In this document: positions 54,360 through 63,299 of the stretch, piece by piece
How positions within the stretch are numbered: the first letter of the stretch is position 1
Layout of the letters: every line of letters begins with the position of its first letter
Assembly: GCF_049896245.1 (NCBI RefSeq)
Contig: NZ_JAFCTX010000005.1
Coordinates: forward strand, 1-64,000
Length of the DNA stretch: 64,000 bases
DNA from: Cypionkella sp049896245
Lineage (GTDB): Bacteria > Pseudomonadota > Alphaproteobacteria > Rhodobacterales > Rhodobacteraceae
Reading direction: 5' to 3'
Notes under the pieces: model-generated
Seen by the model: the letters and a program-made list of their open reading frames with translations, nothing else
What the model was told of the DNA's origin: nothing
Databases searched by the model: none
Translations under genes and position numbers: made by a program

Positions 54360-55715
54360 TCATCTGCGGTTGAATTCGGCGGAGGCCAGCACCAGCCCGA
54401 CACCTTGCGTGATGTCTTCGGCGCGGGCGGCCCCCCAGAGCAGCGGCTCGCTGGCGCGGTCGGCAAGGCAGGATTGCGCAAAGGCGACGGGATCGGGCAA
54501 AAGTTCGACCAGCCGCATTGGCACTCGCATCGCCCAAGTGATCCGGCGGGCCAGGCCCTGCGGCGTGATCCATTCCTCGGCGGCCTCGTCAAAGCCATTT
54601 GGGCCTGTGGGGCGTTTGAATTGTTGACCCATGCCTGCCATCGGGCCCAAGACCTGGCCGCGAAATTGCTTGAAGGGCATTTGCTGAAGTCGTTCACCGG
54701 TAACGCCCAAGGCGCGCAGAGAGGCGATCATGAAATCAAAGGGTTGGCGGGCTTTTTCGGTGGTTTCTACCCAGGCTGCGGGGTGATTGAGCAGGACGGT
54801 GTACGTTGCCATCAGATCGCCACCCGAGCTATTGTAGGCCGAGGCAATCGCTTTGACGAGATCGGCATCGGGGGTATCGGAGACGAAATGCACCGTCAGT
54901 TTGCGCGCGAGATGCTGGCCGGTGGCGGGCTGCAGCGCCAGATCGCGCAGGGCGGCACGGATGTTGACCATTCCCGCCGCGTCGTAGGTTTTGCCCAATA
55001 GTTCGCGCGGTCCCGGTTCCGCCCGGCGCGGTTGAAACGTCATCAGCAGATTGGCATTCATCGTCAGGCCAGCAAGAATTTTCGCCATTTCAGTGACATC
55101 GGTCTGGCTGTAGTTCGCGCCAACGCCCATGCTGTGCAACTCGATCACCTCACGGGCGAGGTTTTCGTTCAGGCCTTTGTTCTGGTTTTTGCCAAAGTGC
55201 GAATTCGGCCCGACCGAACTGGATTGATCCAGATAGCTGAGCATGGCCGGGTGCAGCGTGGCGGCCGTCAGCATGTCGGCGAAATTGCCCGTAAGATGCG
55301 GGCGGATGGCTTCATCCACCAAGCTAAACGGAAAAAGCGCTTCGAGTTGGCGCTTGGCGGTGACCGAGAAATGGTCGGCCCAAAACGTGATCAGCCGTTC
55401 GCGAAAGCCATCGGCATTGTCCACGGCGCGGGCAAAGGTCACAACGGTGGCGTCTTGTGCGGCGTCGCTGAAATCTTGCAGCAACGCGTCGCGTTTGGGG
55501 TTTTTGAGGGTGGATTTCTTATCGGCCTGTTGAATCTGGCGCAGTTCTTGCAGATTTGGGATCAAATCTGCGGACTTGCGGATCGGCAAGCTGCCCATCG
55601 CGTCGTCAGGCCCGGCGAGCATCGCAAGCATGGCTTCAGCGGATTCGGGAGCGCCTTTGGGTTGCGGCAGGCCATAACCAAAACGTATCGCAGCAAGGGT
55701 ACTTAGCTTCGACAT
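54360..55715 (-). CDS. DUF1800 family protein
   Basis: The 451-residue helical protein has family features RFGYGLPQP, LITFWADHFSVTAKR, HPAMLSYLDQSSSVGPNS, NENLAREVIELHSMGVGANYSQTDVTEMAKILAGLT and HLARKLTVHFVSDTPDADLV. DUF1800 and DUF1501 proteins nearly always occur together; together they are suspected of forming an exported complex, but the function is unknown. No clear signal peptide is seen on this partner. It starts at 55715 with GGAG at long spacing. Confidence 0.85.
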   Translation of the reverse strand: MSKLSTLAAIRFGYGLPQPKGAPESAEAMLAMLAGPDDAMGSLPIRKSADLIPNLQELRQIQQADKKSTLKNPKRDALLQDFSDAAQDATVVTFARAVDNADGFRERLITFWADHFSVTAKRQLEALFPFSLVDEAIRPHLTGNFADMLTAATLHPAMLSYLDQSSSVGPNSHFGKNQNKGLNENLAREVIELHSMGVGANYSQTDVTEMAKILAGLTMNANLLMTFQPRRAEPGPRELLGKTYDAAGMVNIRAALRDLALQPATGQHLARKLTVHFVSDTPDADLVKAIASAYNSSGGDLMATYTVLLNHPAAWVETTEKARQPFDFMIASLRALGVTGERLQQMPFKQFRGQVLGPMAGMGQQFKRPTGPNGFDEAAEEWITPQGLARRITWAMRVPMRLVELLPDPVAFAQSCLADRASEPLLWGAARAEDITQGVGLVLASAEFNRR

Positions 55716-55917
55716 CGTTTTCAAACTCCGGTTCACGCGGCCACGGCCTGCCTTTGGAAAAACATAGGCATCAGCGGATAAAATACCACAGTTTCGGTAT
55801 CAAAAATCCAGCATGGGCACCCGATAGCCTACGCCTGCGCCGCACATAGCGGAAAGCCGCCTGTGGGGCTGCGTGTCGGATGACCTGCGCGGACAGACCA
55901 TCCAGATGGTTCAGCGC

Positions 55918-57885
55918 TTATTCTTTCGGCGTGACGCGCAGGGACAGCTCACGCATCTGGGCGTTGGTGGGTTCAGACGGTGCGCCCATCAACATGTCTT
56001 CGGCACGCTGGTTCATCGGGAACATAATGACCTCGCGGATGTTCGGCTCATCGGCCAGCAGCATCACGATACGGTCGATGCCAGCGGCGCAACCACCGTG
56101 CGGCGGGGCGCCGTATTTGAAGGCTTTGACCATGCCGCCGAAGCGTTTTTCAACCTCGGAGTTCGGATAGCCCGCCAGTTCAAACGCCTTGAACATGATT
56201 TCGGGCTTGTGGTTGCGGATGCCGCCAGAGATCAACTCGTAACCGTTGCAGGCCAGATCATATTGATAAGCATAGACTTCCAGCGGATCGCCGTTCAGCG
56301 CCTCCAGCCCGCCTTGTGGCATCGAGAACGGGTTGTGGGAGAAATCAATCTTGCCGTCATCGGTTTTCTCATACATCGGGAAATCGACGATCCAAGCGAA
56401 TTTGAAGCAGTTCTGCTCGGTGAGGTTTAGTTCGCGGCCGATTTCATTGCGGGCACGGCCGGAGATCGCCTCGAAGGTTTCCGGCTTGCCGCCGAGGAAG
56501 AACGCGGCGTCGCCAAGGCCGAGGCCGAGTTGTTGGCGGATGGCTTCGGTGCGTTCGGGACCGATGTTTTTGGCGAGGGGGCCAGCGGCTTCATTCAAAT
56601 GGGTAAATGTGTTCTCAATTTCCGTGCTTGCGTTTGCTATCTTTTTACCATCCCCAGACTCAATATCTTTCCGAATACGCTCGGCGTTTTCGATATCTGC
56701 GTCAGGTAGTGATTTCATCGCTTCCAGAACGGCTCTGTTGCTGGCTACACGCCCCAGACACCAATCACGAAGCGCATCAGCAATTTGATTTCGCCAGAAG
56801 ATATACCCCATCCCCGGCAAACCTTCTTTCTGCGCAAACGCGTTCATGCGGTCGCAGAATTTGCGCCCGACAGGCTCGCCGCTGGGGCCTTTTGGGGCCG
56901 GAATAGCCCGCACTTCATTGCCGGGTTGCTCCAGCAATTTGGCGAAGATTGCAAAACCGGAGCCTGCGAAATGCTCCGACACGTCCTGCATCTTGATCGG
57001 GTTGCGCAGGTCGGGTTTGTCGGAACCATACCATTTCAGGCTATCGCGGTAGGCGATCTTGGTCCAGTCGGAATAGGTTTTCTTGCACGGCGCGAATTCT
57101 TCAAAGATGCCTTGCACCACCGGTTGCACGGCGGCGAAGACATCTTCCTGCTCGACAAAAGACATTTCAATATCAAGCTGATAAAAGTCGGTCGGCGAGC
57201 GGTCTGCGCGCGGATCTTCATCGCGGAAGCAGGGTGCAATCTGGAAATAGCGGTCAAATCCCGCCACCATGATCAGTTGTTTGAACTGCTGCGGCGCTTG
57301 CGGCAAAGCGTAGAATTTGCCGGGATGCAACCGCGACGGCACCAGAAAGTCGCGCGCGCCTTCGGGTGAAGATGCGGTGATGATCGGGGTCTGAAACTCG
57401 GTAAAACCCTGATCCCACATCCGGTTGCGCATCGAGCGCACCACGTTCGAGCGCAGCATCATGTTGCGGTGCAGTTTTTCGCGGCGCAGATCGAGAAAGC
57501 GGTAGGTCAGCCGGGTTTCCTCGGGGTAATCGACATCGCCGAACACCGGAAGCGGCAGTTCCTCGGCGGCACCCAGCACGGTCAGGCCAGTGGCGTAGAC
57601 CTCAATCTCACCGGTTGGCAGTTTGGCGTTGACCAGCGACGCATCGCGGCCCTTCACCCGGCCATCAATCCGCACCACCCATTCGGCGCGGACTTTGTTG
57701 ATATCGGCGAAGGCCGGGCTGTCGCTGTCGGCGATGACTTGGGTGATGCCATAATGGTCGCGCAGGTCGATGAACAACACGCCGCCGTGATCGCGCACCC
57801 GATGCACCCAACCCGAAAGGCGGACGTCATTGCCCACATGAGATTTATTCAAATCGGCGCAAGTGTGGCTGCGATAGGCGTGCAT
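55918..57885 (-). CDS. aspS: Aspartyl-tRNA synthetase with an extra in-frame segment
   Basis: The 655-residue class II synthetase charges tRNA with aspartate. The OB anticodon domain (about 1-105) contains GVLFIDLRDHYGITQVI. Motif 2 is in FRDEDPRADRSPTDFYQLDIEM and motif 3 is GGCAAGIDRIVMLLADEPNIREVIMFP. It is about 60 residues longer than usual because residues 366-431, inside the GAD insertion domain between GMGYIFWR and EAAGPLAKNIGPERT, are extra. No stop or frameshift interrupts it. AAGGGGAAG precedes the start at 57885. Confidence 0.95.
   Translation of the reverse strand: MHAYRSHTCADLNKSHVGNDVRLSGWVHRVRDHGGVLFIDLRDHYGITQVIADSDSPAFADINKVRAEWVVRIDGRVKGRDASLVNAKLPTGEIEVYATGLTVLGAAEELPLPVFGDVDYPEETRLTYRFLDLRREKLHRNMMLRSNVVRSMRNRMWDQGFTEFQTPIITASSPEGARDFLVPSRLHPGKFYALPQAPQQFKQLIMVAGFDRYFQIAPCFRDEDPRADRSPTDFYQLDIEMSFVEQEDVFAAVQPVVQGIFEEFAPCKKTYSDWTKIAYRDSLKWYGSDKPDLRNPIKMQDVSEHFAGSGFAIFAKLLEQPGNEVRAIPAPKGPSGEPVGRKFCDRMNAFAQKEGLPGMGYIFWRNQIADALRDWCLGRVASNRAVLEAMKSLPDADIENAERIRKDIESGDGKKIANASTEIENTFTHLNEAAGPLAKNIGPERTEAIRQQLGLGLGDAAFFLGGKPETFEAISGRARNEIGRELNLTEQNCFKFAWIVDFPMYEKTDDGKIDFSHNPFSMPQGGLEALNGDPLEVYAYQYDLACNGYELISGGIRNHKPEIMFKAFELAGYPNSEVEKRFGGMVKAFKYGAPPHGGCAAGIDRIVMLLADEPNIREVIMFPMNQRAEDMLMGAPSEPTNAQMRELSLRVTPKE
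56593..56790 (-). other. AT-rich 66-codon in-frame insertion inside aspS
   Basis: By eye this 198-nt stretch is about 46% G+C (91 of 198) within a gene and region well above 60%. It encodes NQIADALRDWCLGRVASNRA... to ...ASTEIENTFTHLN, predicted mostly helical and hydrophilic, with no motif I recognise. In related AspRS proteins as I remember them, FWR is joined to EAAGP by only about six residues. TCAAAT at 56595-56600 and ATTTGA at 56783-56788 form a short inverted repeat close to both ends. Confidence 0.75.
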
Positions 57886-58030
57886 GGACTTCCCCTTCAC
57901 GGAGGCTAGATCGGTTTTGCCCGATACACTCTGCCCATTGGGTGAAGTCAAGCCCAAGGCATTGCGCTTTGCATTTCATACTGGCTCAAATACTCCCGCC
58001 GGAGGCTTCTACAGTGGAAACGGAACCAGC

Positions 58031-58390
58031 ATGTTGCAGATCATGGATGTTTTGCGGGATCGTGGCTCGCGTTATGCGGTGTCAGGCGGGCCCGTGCGGG
58101 GGCGCGCGGGGGTTGAGGCGTTTTTGGTCGATCTGAAGCGGGCCAAGAAATTCGCCAAGGCGACGCATAACACTTGGGCATGCGTGCTGTCGGACGGTGG
58201 CGCTGTGAAGGGCGATGATGGCGAGGCGGGTGCTGCGGCGGTGATCCTGAAGATGCTGGAGCGGGCCGAGTTGCGAAACCATATCGTGGTGGTGACGCGT
58301 TGGTACGGTGGTGTGCATCTGGGCGGCGACCGCTTTGCGCATGTGGTGACTGCGGTGCGGGCTTATCTTGAGGCGCTTGCCAAGGCGTGA
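58031..58390 (+). CDS. YigZ/IMPACT family protein
   Basis: From the ATG at 58031 the protein has 119 residues. The family core is present: YAVSGGPVRGRAGVEAFLVDLKRAKKFAKATHNTWACVL, DDGEAGAAAVILKMLE and VVVTRWYGGVHLGGDRFAHV. This is the short single-domain form without the C-terminal domain found in E. coli YigZ. The function is unclear (translation-linked roles are known for eukaryotic IMPACT). The longer frame from 57884 overlaps aspS and is unlikely. Upstream at 57985-58005 is a CTCCCGCCGGAGG element common in this family of bacteria. Confidence 0.82.
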   Translation: MLQIMDVLRDRGSRYAVSGGPVRGRAGVEAFLVDLKRAKKFAKATHNTWACVLSDGGAVKGDDGEAGAAAVILKMLERAELRNHIVVVTRWYGGVHLGGDRFAHVVTAVRAYLEALAKA

Positions 58391-58428
58391 GGCTTGCGCT
58401 TGGATGGCGGCCTCAAATGGGGGGAGCC

Positions 58429-58791
58429 ATGCGGGATATTTTGCGCGCCGAGGCACGGCGGTTTGCCAATACGGTGATTTGGTCGTGGGACGGTTGGGTT
58501 GCGGCTTGGGCTACGGAAAAGACCTTGCGGCAATGGACTGTGGTGAACGTGCTGTCCGCGACTTTGGCGTTTTCGATTGAGATATCGGTGGCCGAGCGTG
58601 GTCTGATCCTTGCCTTGGGCCTGTTGGTGCTGGCGGCGGAGTTGATGAACACCGGGCTGGAGGAAGTCGTCGATTACATCTCAAAGGCCGATGATCCGCG
58701 CGCCAAGAAGGCGAAGGATTGCGGCTCGGCGGCGGTGGCTTTGACGGCGATTGCGGGCGGGGTGGCTTGGGTTGTGATTCTGATCGGGTAG
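58429..58791 (+). CDS. dgkA: Diacylglycerol kinase, DgkA type
   Basis: The 120-residue integral membrane kinase has three helices. The signature is LAAELMNTGLEEVVDYIS (Glu and Asn of the active site) followed by DDPRAKKAKDCGSAAVALTAIAGG. It recycles diacylglycerol to phosphatidic acid during phospholipid and glycan-carrier turnover. The start at 58429 has GGGGGAG immediately upstream. The reading frame begins 38 nt after the YigZ gene stop. Confidence 0.93.
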   Translation: MRDILRAEARRFANTVIWSWDGWVAAWATEKTLRQWTVVNVLSATLAFSIEISVAERGLILALGLLVLAAELMNTGLEEVVDYISKADDPRAKKAKDCGSAAVALTAIAGGVAWVVILIG

Positions 58792-58842
58792 GGCGATCAG
58801 AAATGTTGCGAATTTGGGGCGGGCTGTGATCGAATTGTGCGA

Positions 58843-60402
58843 TCAGAAATCGACTTTGGCGGGTTGTTCATACGTGAATTGCATCGCTTCGCTGAATTCT
58901 TTCTCACAGACTCCGGCGTTGATGCGGTCTTTCAAGCGATCCCACACCACATTGTCGGTCGCAGCACCGTTGCCGCATTGGTTTTCTGGCGTGCCCCTGT
59001 TTTCGCAGATCATGCGCAGGAAGCTGAGTTGCTTGGCCAGCGGGCAGTTCACGATCTCGTCCAGCTTGGCCAGTTGTTCGGGAGTAAAGTCGGAAATATC
59101 CGCGGCGCGCATCAGGTTGTTCTGATCCTGAACGATTTGCACCTTCGGCCGAACGGCTTGGGACAATGCCCAGACATCGTAGAGAGAATAGTGGATGGCG
59201 TTGTGGAAATACGGCTCTGCGCGGGCGATACTGTCCAAATCCTGCGCGCGCAGGGTAAGCTCGGTAATGTCGAGCCAAAGCTCTGGCGCTGTCGGCACCA
59301 GCTTTAGTGTCGCTTGCAGGCGCGTGACGAGATCGGCTTTTTCGGCGGCGGTTACGGGTCGGTTGGCGAATGCCTCGGCATCGCTTAGAATGGCGAAGTA
59401 GTGATGCAATAGGCTGGGGTTCAGCGGGTCTTTCGCAAGTGCCGTTTGCAGTTCGGGGATCGTTCTCTGAAGGGCAAGGCGGTATTCGGGGAAGGTTGCG
59501 TCAAGGGGTGAGACGTTGTTTCGTTCATTGCGGAAGATATCGAGTTTGCGCGCCTCACGCGTGGTCAGATTGCGCTCGGCCTTGACGTTTTCCAACATCT
59601 CGATGGCGTCTTGTCCAGAGGTCAAGCCATCCATCAGATCATTCAGGCGCGCGTAATCCAGCACGGGATTGGGCGTGAACATCAACAGTTGGTGTGCTGC
59701 GGCGCGTTGGTCGCCATACCAGAAATTGGCGTAATACACCGCGTCGATGCGGCAGACTTCGGGGCTGTAGTCTTTGATGTCGGTGATCTTTGGCGCGTAG
59801 CGATCACAGAGCAGGTTGACCTGTTCGGGGCGTCCGTTCCATTGCGGGGCCAGCGCAAACATCGCCCGCATCAGGCTGCCGCGATTGGGCTGGCTGGTCA
59901 TGATGCGTTCAAGTTCCAGAGGAATAATGGATTTGTTGCCCAAGGTTGCGGTCAGGCGCAGCAAACCGTCCGAGGCCGGGATCAGGTCGGGTTGCAGTTC
60001 GGTCGCGCGTTTGAACAGCGGGAAGGCGGCGCGGTGGCGGGAGGTTATCGCCGCGAACGCTTGGTTCGTGGTGTTTTGCATCGTGCGTTCGCCGCGTAAA
60101 ATCCAACCCCAGTCATAGAGATTCCAGGCTTTGGCGGTCAGTGCGCGGGGGTTGTCGGGATCATTCTCTGCCCAATCCAGCACAAACTGGCCAATGGCGG
60201 GGTCGGTCAGGCCGAAGACAACATAGAGATCACGCTCGGCATCGGGGGTCTGGGCGGCGGTGTATTCGGTGTGGGCGGCGATCAGGGCGGCATCGGTGGC
60301 GACGAAATCACGGGCCAGCACGAGCGCGCGCAGATCGTCAAAGCTGATTGCGGCTTGGGCGGGTGAAGCGAGAAGGCAGAGCAGCAGCAGGAGGTTACGC
60401 AT
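58843..60402 (-). CDS. Periplasmic protein of unknown function, TPR-like
   Basis: The 519-residue protein has an N-terminal Sec signal peptide (MRNLLLLLCLLASPAQAA) and a long all-helical body with repeats of about 35 residues (for example PRALTAKAWNLYDWGWILRG, AFPLFKRATELQPDLIPASDGLLRL), suggesting tetratricopeptide-like repeats. Several cysteines (VNLLCDRYAP, PEVCRID, VNCPLAK, MICENRG, NQCGNG) could form disulfides. No named family was recognised. Its start codon lies inside the preceding short secreted-protein gene. Confidence 0.7.
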   Translation of the reverse strand: MRNLLLLLCLLASPAQAAISFDDLRALVLARDFVATDAALIAAHTEYTAAQTPDAERDLYVVFGLTDPAIGQFVLDWAENDPDNPRALTAKAWNLYDWGWILRGERTMQNTTNQAFAAITSRHRAAFPLFKRATELQPDLIPASDGLLRLTATLGNKSIIPLELERIMTSQPNRGSLMRAMFALAPQWNGRPEQVNLLCDRYAPKITDIKDYSPEVCRIDAVYYANFWYGDQRAAAHQLLMFTPNPVLDYARLNDLMDGLTSGQDAIEMLENVKAERNLTTREARKLDIFRNERNNVSPLDATFPEYRLALQRTIPELQTALAKDPLNPSLLHHYFAILSDAEAFANRPVTAAEKADLVTRLQATLKLVPTAPELWLDITELTLRAQDLDSIARAEPYFHNAIHYSLYDVWALSQAVRPKVQIVQDQNNLMRAADISDFTPEQLAKLDEIVNCPLAKQLSFLRMICENRGTPENQCGNGAATDNVVWDRLKDRINAGVCEKEFSEAMQFTYEQPAKVDF

Positions 60403-60565
60403 TGGGCTGCGGGGCCCGCGATTGCTGTGGGGCGGGGGTGCAATGGGGCAGAACAGGGTGCAGCAGGTCGGCGGTGATCTCGGTGCCTTCGGCGCAGAGC
60501 ACGGGTTCGGACTGGGGGAGCGCGTAACCGGGCAGCGGCAGCAGCAGGAAAATTAAGCGCAACAT
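60395..60565 (-). CDS. Short secreted peptide overlapping the next gene's start
   Basis: The 56-residue product MLRLIFLLLPLPGYALPQSE... has a short signal peptide and two cysteines (VLCAEG, PHCTPA) in the mature part. GAGGTT lies 6 nt upstream of the ATG. Its last codons and TAA overlap the first 8 nt of the 519-residue periplasmic protein gene in another frame, an arrangement typical of translational coupling. It is too short to judge by homology. Confidence 0.55.
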   Translation of the reverse strand: MLRLIFLLLPLPGYALPQSEPVLCAEGTEITADLLHPVLPHCTPAPQQSRAPQPNA

Positions 60566-60604
60566 GGGGCAACCTCACCGGGAATTCCCGTGCAGGTTGT
60601 CAGG

Positions 60605-60979
60605 CTATTGCGGCAGGTTTTTGGCCGTTTCGCGGCGTTTGTGGGCGCTGTAAAGGATCGGGGCCATGACGTGATCGTACAACGCGCATGTCAGCGGGTG
60701 GATCAGCGGTAATGCGGTGATGCGGGCGACCAGCCGCCAGCGTGGCAGTTGCGCCCAGAGGATTTGGAAGGCCGGGATACCAGAGAGCAGTTGGCCTTGG
60801 TGCAGGACATGCAGGCGTTTTGCGGCAGCTTCGGGCGTGACACCCCAAGCGGCGGCGTGGGTCAGGTCATCGAAGCGTAGGGGCAGATCTTCAGCGAGGG
60901 CTGCCTTGCGGTAATGGCCGATCTCAAAGCGGCAAACCGGGCAGGTTTCGTTATAAAGTACGCGGGTTTCATCAGCCAT
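60605..60979 (-). CDS. DCC family thiol-oxidoreductase-like protein (DUF393)
   Basis: The 124-residue protein has the DUF393/DCC hallmark LYNETCPVCRFEIGHYRK with the CPVC motif near the N-terminus and FQILWAQLPRWRLVARI...LIHPLTCALYDHVM in the body. The family has a thioredoxin-like fold and is presumed to bind or exchange disulfides, but no reaction has been proven. Monocistronic or the last gene of the run upstream of the small secreted peptide gene. Confidence 0.87.
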   Translation of the reverse strand: MADETRVLYNETCPVCRFEIGHYRKAALAEDLPLRFDDLTHAAAWGVTPEAAAKRLHVLHQGQLLSGIPAFQILWAQLPRWRLVARITALPLIHPLTCALYDHVMAPILYSAHKRRETAKNLPQ

Positions 60980-61027
60980 GGCGCAAGTATAGCGGATTTT
61001 TCGGTGGTGGAGATGTGGCGTTGCGTC

Positions 61028-61693
61028 TCAGGCGTGAAGCGGCTGTGGGCCGGATTCTGTCAGGATATAATCCATAGGAATATCATGCGGTTGTGGGAAG
61101 ATTGTGGGCAAGTGGGCGGCATCCAGACCGATGCCGATGGCGATGGGCGAAGGGGTGAGGCTGGCAAGGGTGCGGTCGAAATAGCCACCGCCGTAGCCTA
61201 AGCGGAAGCCAGCGCTGTCCCAACCGACGAGGGGCGAGAGCGTGATATGGGGGGTGATCTCGGGGCCCGTCGCGGGGGTGGGGATGTTCCAGAAGCCGCG
61301 CTCCATCGGGGTTTCGGGCGTCCAGGCGCGAAAGGCGAGCGGGGCTTTCGGGGTGAGGATCAGCGGCAGGGCGGCGGTGGCCCCTTCTGCCGCGAGGCTG
61401 GCAAGCCAGAAGCGCAGGTCAAGTTCGGCTTTGATCGGCCACCAAGCCGAGATGATCAGGCCACTCAGGCTGGGAAAGCGCTGGGCGAGCAGGTGGTCAA
61501 GGTGGCTGGCGATGGATTGGGCCGCAGCTTGGCGGGTGGCGACGGCGAGGGCGGCGCGCTCGGTCAGCAGGCGGGTGCGTTCGACTTTGCGCCACCGTGC
61601 GACGTCAGTGGCTTGTTGCGGGTCGATATGATCGGGGTCAATTTCCTGCGCAAGGCAAGCGGGGGAGGCGTAGGGGCGGGGCGCTTGGGTCAT
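61028..61693 (-). CDS. fthC: 5-formyltetrahydrofolate cyclo-ligase
   Basis: The 221-residue enzyme makes 5,10-methenyl-THF from 5-formyl-THF and ATP. Motifs are RWRKVERTRLLTERAALA at the N-terminus and SPLVGWDSAGFRLGYGGGYFDRTLASL with the conserved GYGGGYYDR loop. It complements glyA and the pabBC genes in one-carbon/folate metabolism. It overlaps the upstream nitronate monooxygenase gene by 4 nt, so the two are coupled. No 6S RNA was found near it. Confidence 0.92.
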   Translation of the reverse strand: MTQAPRPYASPACLAQEIDPDHIDPQQATDVARWRKVERTRLLTERAALAVATRQAAAQSIASHLDHLLAQRFPSLSGLIISAWWPIKAELDLRFWLASLAAEGATAALPLILTPKAPLAFRAWTPETPMERGFWNIPTPATGPEITPHITLSPLVGWDSAGFRLGYGGGYFDRTLASLTPSPIAIGIGLDAAHLPTIFPQPHDIPMDYILTESGPQPLHA

Positions 61694-62715
61694 GGCGATG
61701 TGAGCCGGGCGAGGGCCGTTTGGGCCTCGGCCAAGATCGTGGCGATGCGCGCGGCGGCGGTGGGCAGGGTGGTGATCAGCGCAGCACTTTGGCCGGCGTA
61801 ATTGGGCATGGCTTCGAGATTGCCCGTGGTGATGCGCAGCGGGCTGTCGGTGCTGTAGCGCAGCAGCGGGCGGCCATCCTCATGGGCAATGATCTCGCGC
61901 GGCAGGGTGTCGGGGTGGTGGCCTGTCAGGGTGTGGCCGATGGCATCGGTGACGGAATTGCGGATGACGCGCACCGGCGCGTTCGGCGGCCAGTTCAGTG
62001 CGAAGATGTCGGTGTAGACGGTATCCTCGGCAGAAGCCGCCAGCACGCGGGCTTTGTGGTCATCATGTGCGAAGGATTCTTCGGTGGCGAGAAAGGCGGT
62101 GCCGCAGTGGATGGCTTGGGCCCCCAAGGCGCGGGCGGCGATGAGGCTGGCTCCGGTGGCAAAACCGCCTGAGGCGACGATGGGGAGGGCGCTTGCGCGG
62201 GCGACCTGCTCGACCAAGATCAAAGCGGCGGCGGTGCCGTGGACATGGCCGCCCGCCTCGACACCTTGCACGATCAGCACATCTGCTCCGGCGGCTTCGG
62301 CTTCTAGTGCTGCTTGCAGCGAGCCTACTTGGTGCAGCACAAGGCAGCCAGCGGCTTTGGCGCGCTGGATGGCTGCGGGGACGGGGTGCCAGAAGAAACA
62401 CATGGCGGCGACTTTTTTCGCAAAGCAGGCGTCGAGTTCGGCGTCGAGCAAAGCGGGGTCGGTTGCGGCGGGGATCAGGTTGACGGCGAAAGGCATTGTG
62501 GTGCGGGCGCGGATGGCGTCGATTTCCCGCGCGATGAGCTCAGGGGATTCGCGGACCATCCCGAGGATGCCGTAGCCGCCTGCGTTTGCGACGGCTGCAA
62601 CGAGGTCTGATCGGGCAACGCCGCCCATGCCTGCCAGCAGGATCGGGTGCTCGCAGCCAAGCAGGTCGCAGACGGGGGTGCGCAGGTTCTGATGCGTGGG
62701 CAGGGGGTTAGGCAT
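61690..62715 (-). CDS. Nitronate monooxygenase (2-nitropropane dioxygenase family)
   Basis: The 341-residue FMN-dependent TIM-barrel protein shows HPILLAGMGGVARSDLVAAVANAGGYGILG, VLIVQGVEAGGHVHG, PIVASGGFATGASLIAARALGAQAIHCGTAFLATEES, typical of the family. It oxidises alkyl nitronates; detoxification is the likely role. Eight nt overlap with DUF488 upstream and 4 nt with fthC downstream make a three-gene operon. Confidence 0.9.
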   Translation of the reverse strand: MPNPLPTHQNLRTPVCDLLGCEHPILLAGMGGVARSDLVAAVANAGGYGILGMVRESPELIAREIDAIRARTTMPFAVNLIPAATDPALLDAELDACFAKKVAAMCFFWHPVPAAIQRAKAAGCLVLHQVGSLQAALEAEAAGADVLIVQGVEAGGHVHGTAAALILVEQVARASALPIVASGGFATGASLIAARALGAQAIHCGTAFLATEESFAHDDHKARVLAASAEDTVYTDIFALNWPPNAPVRVIRNSVTDAIGHTLTGHHPDTLPREIIAHEDGRPLLRYSTDSPLRITTGNLEAMPNYAGQSAALITTLPTAAARIATILAEAQTALARLTSP

Positions 62716-63118
62716 GATTTGCCTCGTGCGTTAGGGTTTCGAGAAGCACATCACGCAGGATCAGGGCGTGGGTGTGATTGGTATCGCGGGCGGCGTAGAT
62801 CAGGGTGACGGGGCCTTTGCGGCACCACTTCAGCGCTTCGGCGAGGGGTTCGGGCGTGGCGGTCAGTTCGGCGCGGTAACGGGCGGTGAAATCGGCCCAT
62901 TTGGCGGGATCGTGGCCGAACCATTTGCGCAGGTTGGGGCTGGGGGTGGCGGATTTGAGCCAAGCCTCAATCGGCAGATCGGATTTGGCGATGCCGCGCG
63001 GCCAAAGGCGGTCGACCAGCAGACGGGCTCCAAGCGTGGGTGTGCCTGCGCGGATGTCATAGGCGCGGATAAGGTGGATTTGCGGTGGCTTGATCTGGCG
63101 GGTGGAGTTGGGCGGCAT
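62708..63118 (-). CDS. DUF488 family protein, YeaO-like
   Basis: The 136-residue protein starts at 63118 (MPPNSTRQIKPPQIHLIRAY). Conserved features are RLLVDRLWPRGIAKSDLPIEAWLKSATPS, LRKWFGHDP and GPVTLIYAARDTNHTHALIL. The function is unknown. Upstream frame to 63307 lacks a ribosome site. First gene of the operon with the nitronate monooxygenase and fthC. Confidence 0.88.
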   Translation of the reverse strand: MPPNSTRQIKPPQIHLIRAYDIRAGTPTLGARLLVDRLWPRGIAKSDLPIEAWLKSATPSPNLRKWFGHDPAKWADFTARYRAELTATPEPLAEALKWCRKGPVTLIYAARDTNHTHALILRDVLLETLTHEANHA

Positions 63119-63299
63119 CGCGGTCACTCTATGACAGGGCTTACGGTAGGCGCGCGGAGTGGGGAATGTAAATGCCGCGTTATCGACGGGGTTTCGTGAA
63201 ATCCGACATTGCGTTGCTGCGATGCGCTGAGCCGGGTGCGCTGCGCTGCGGCGGAAGCGGTGTCTTGTGGCGGTGATCTGGGACTTGTAAGGCTGCGAT

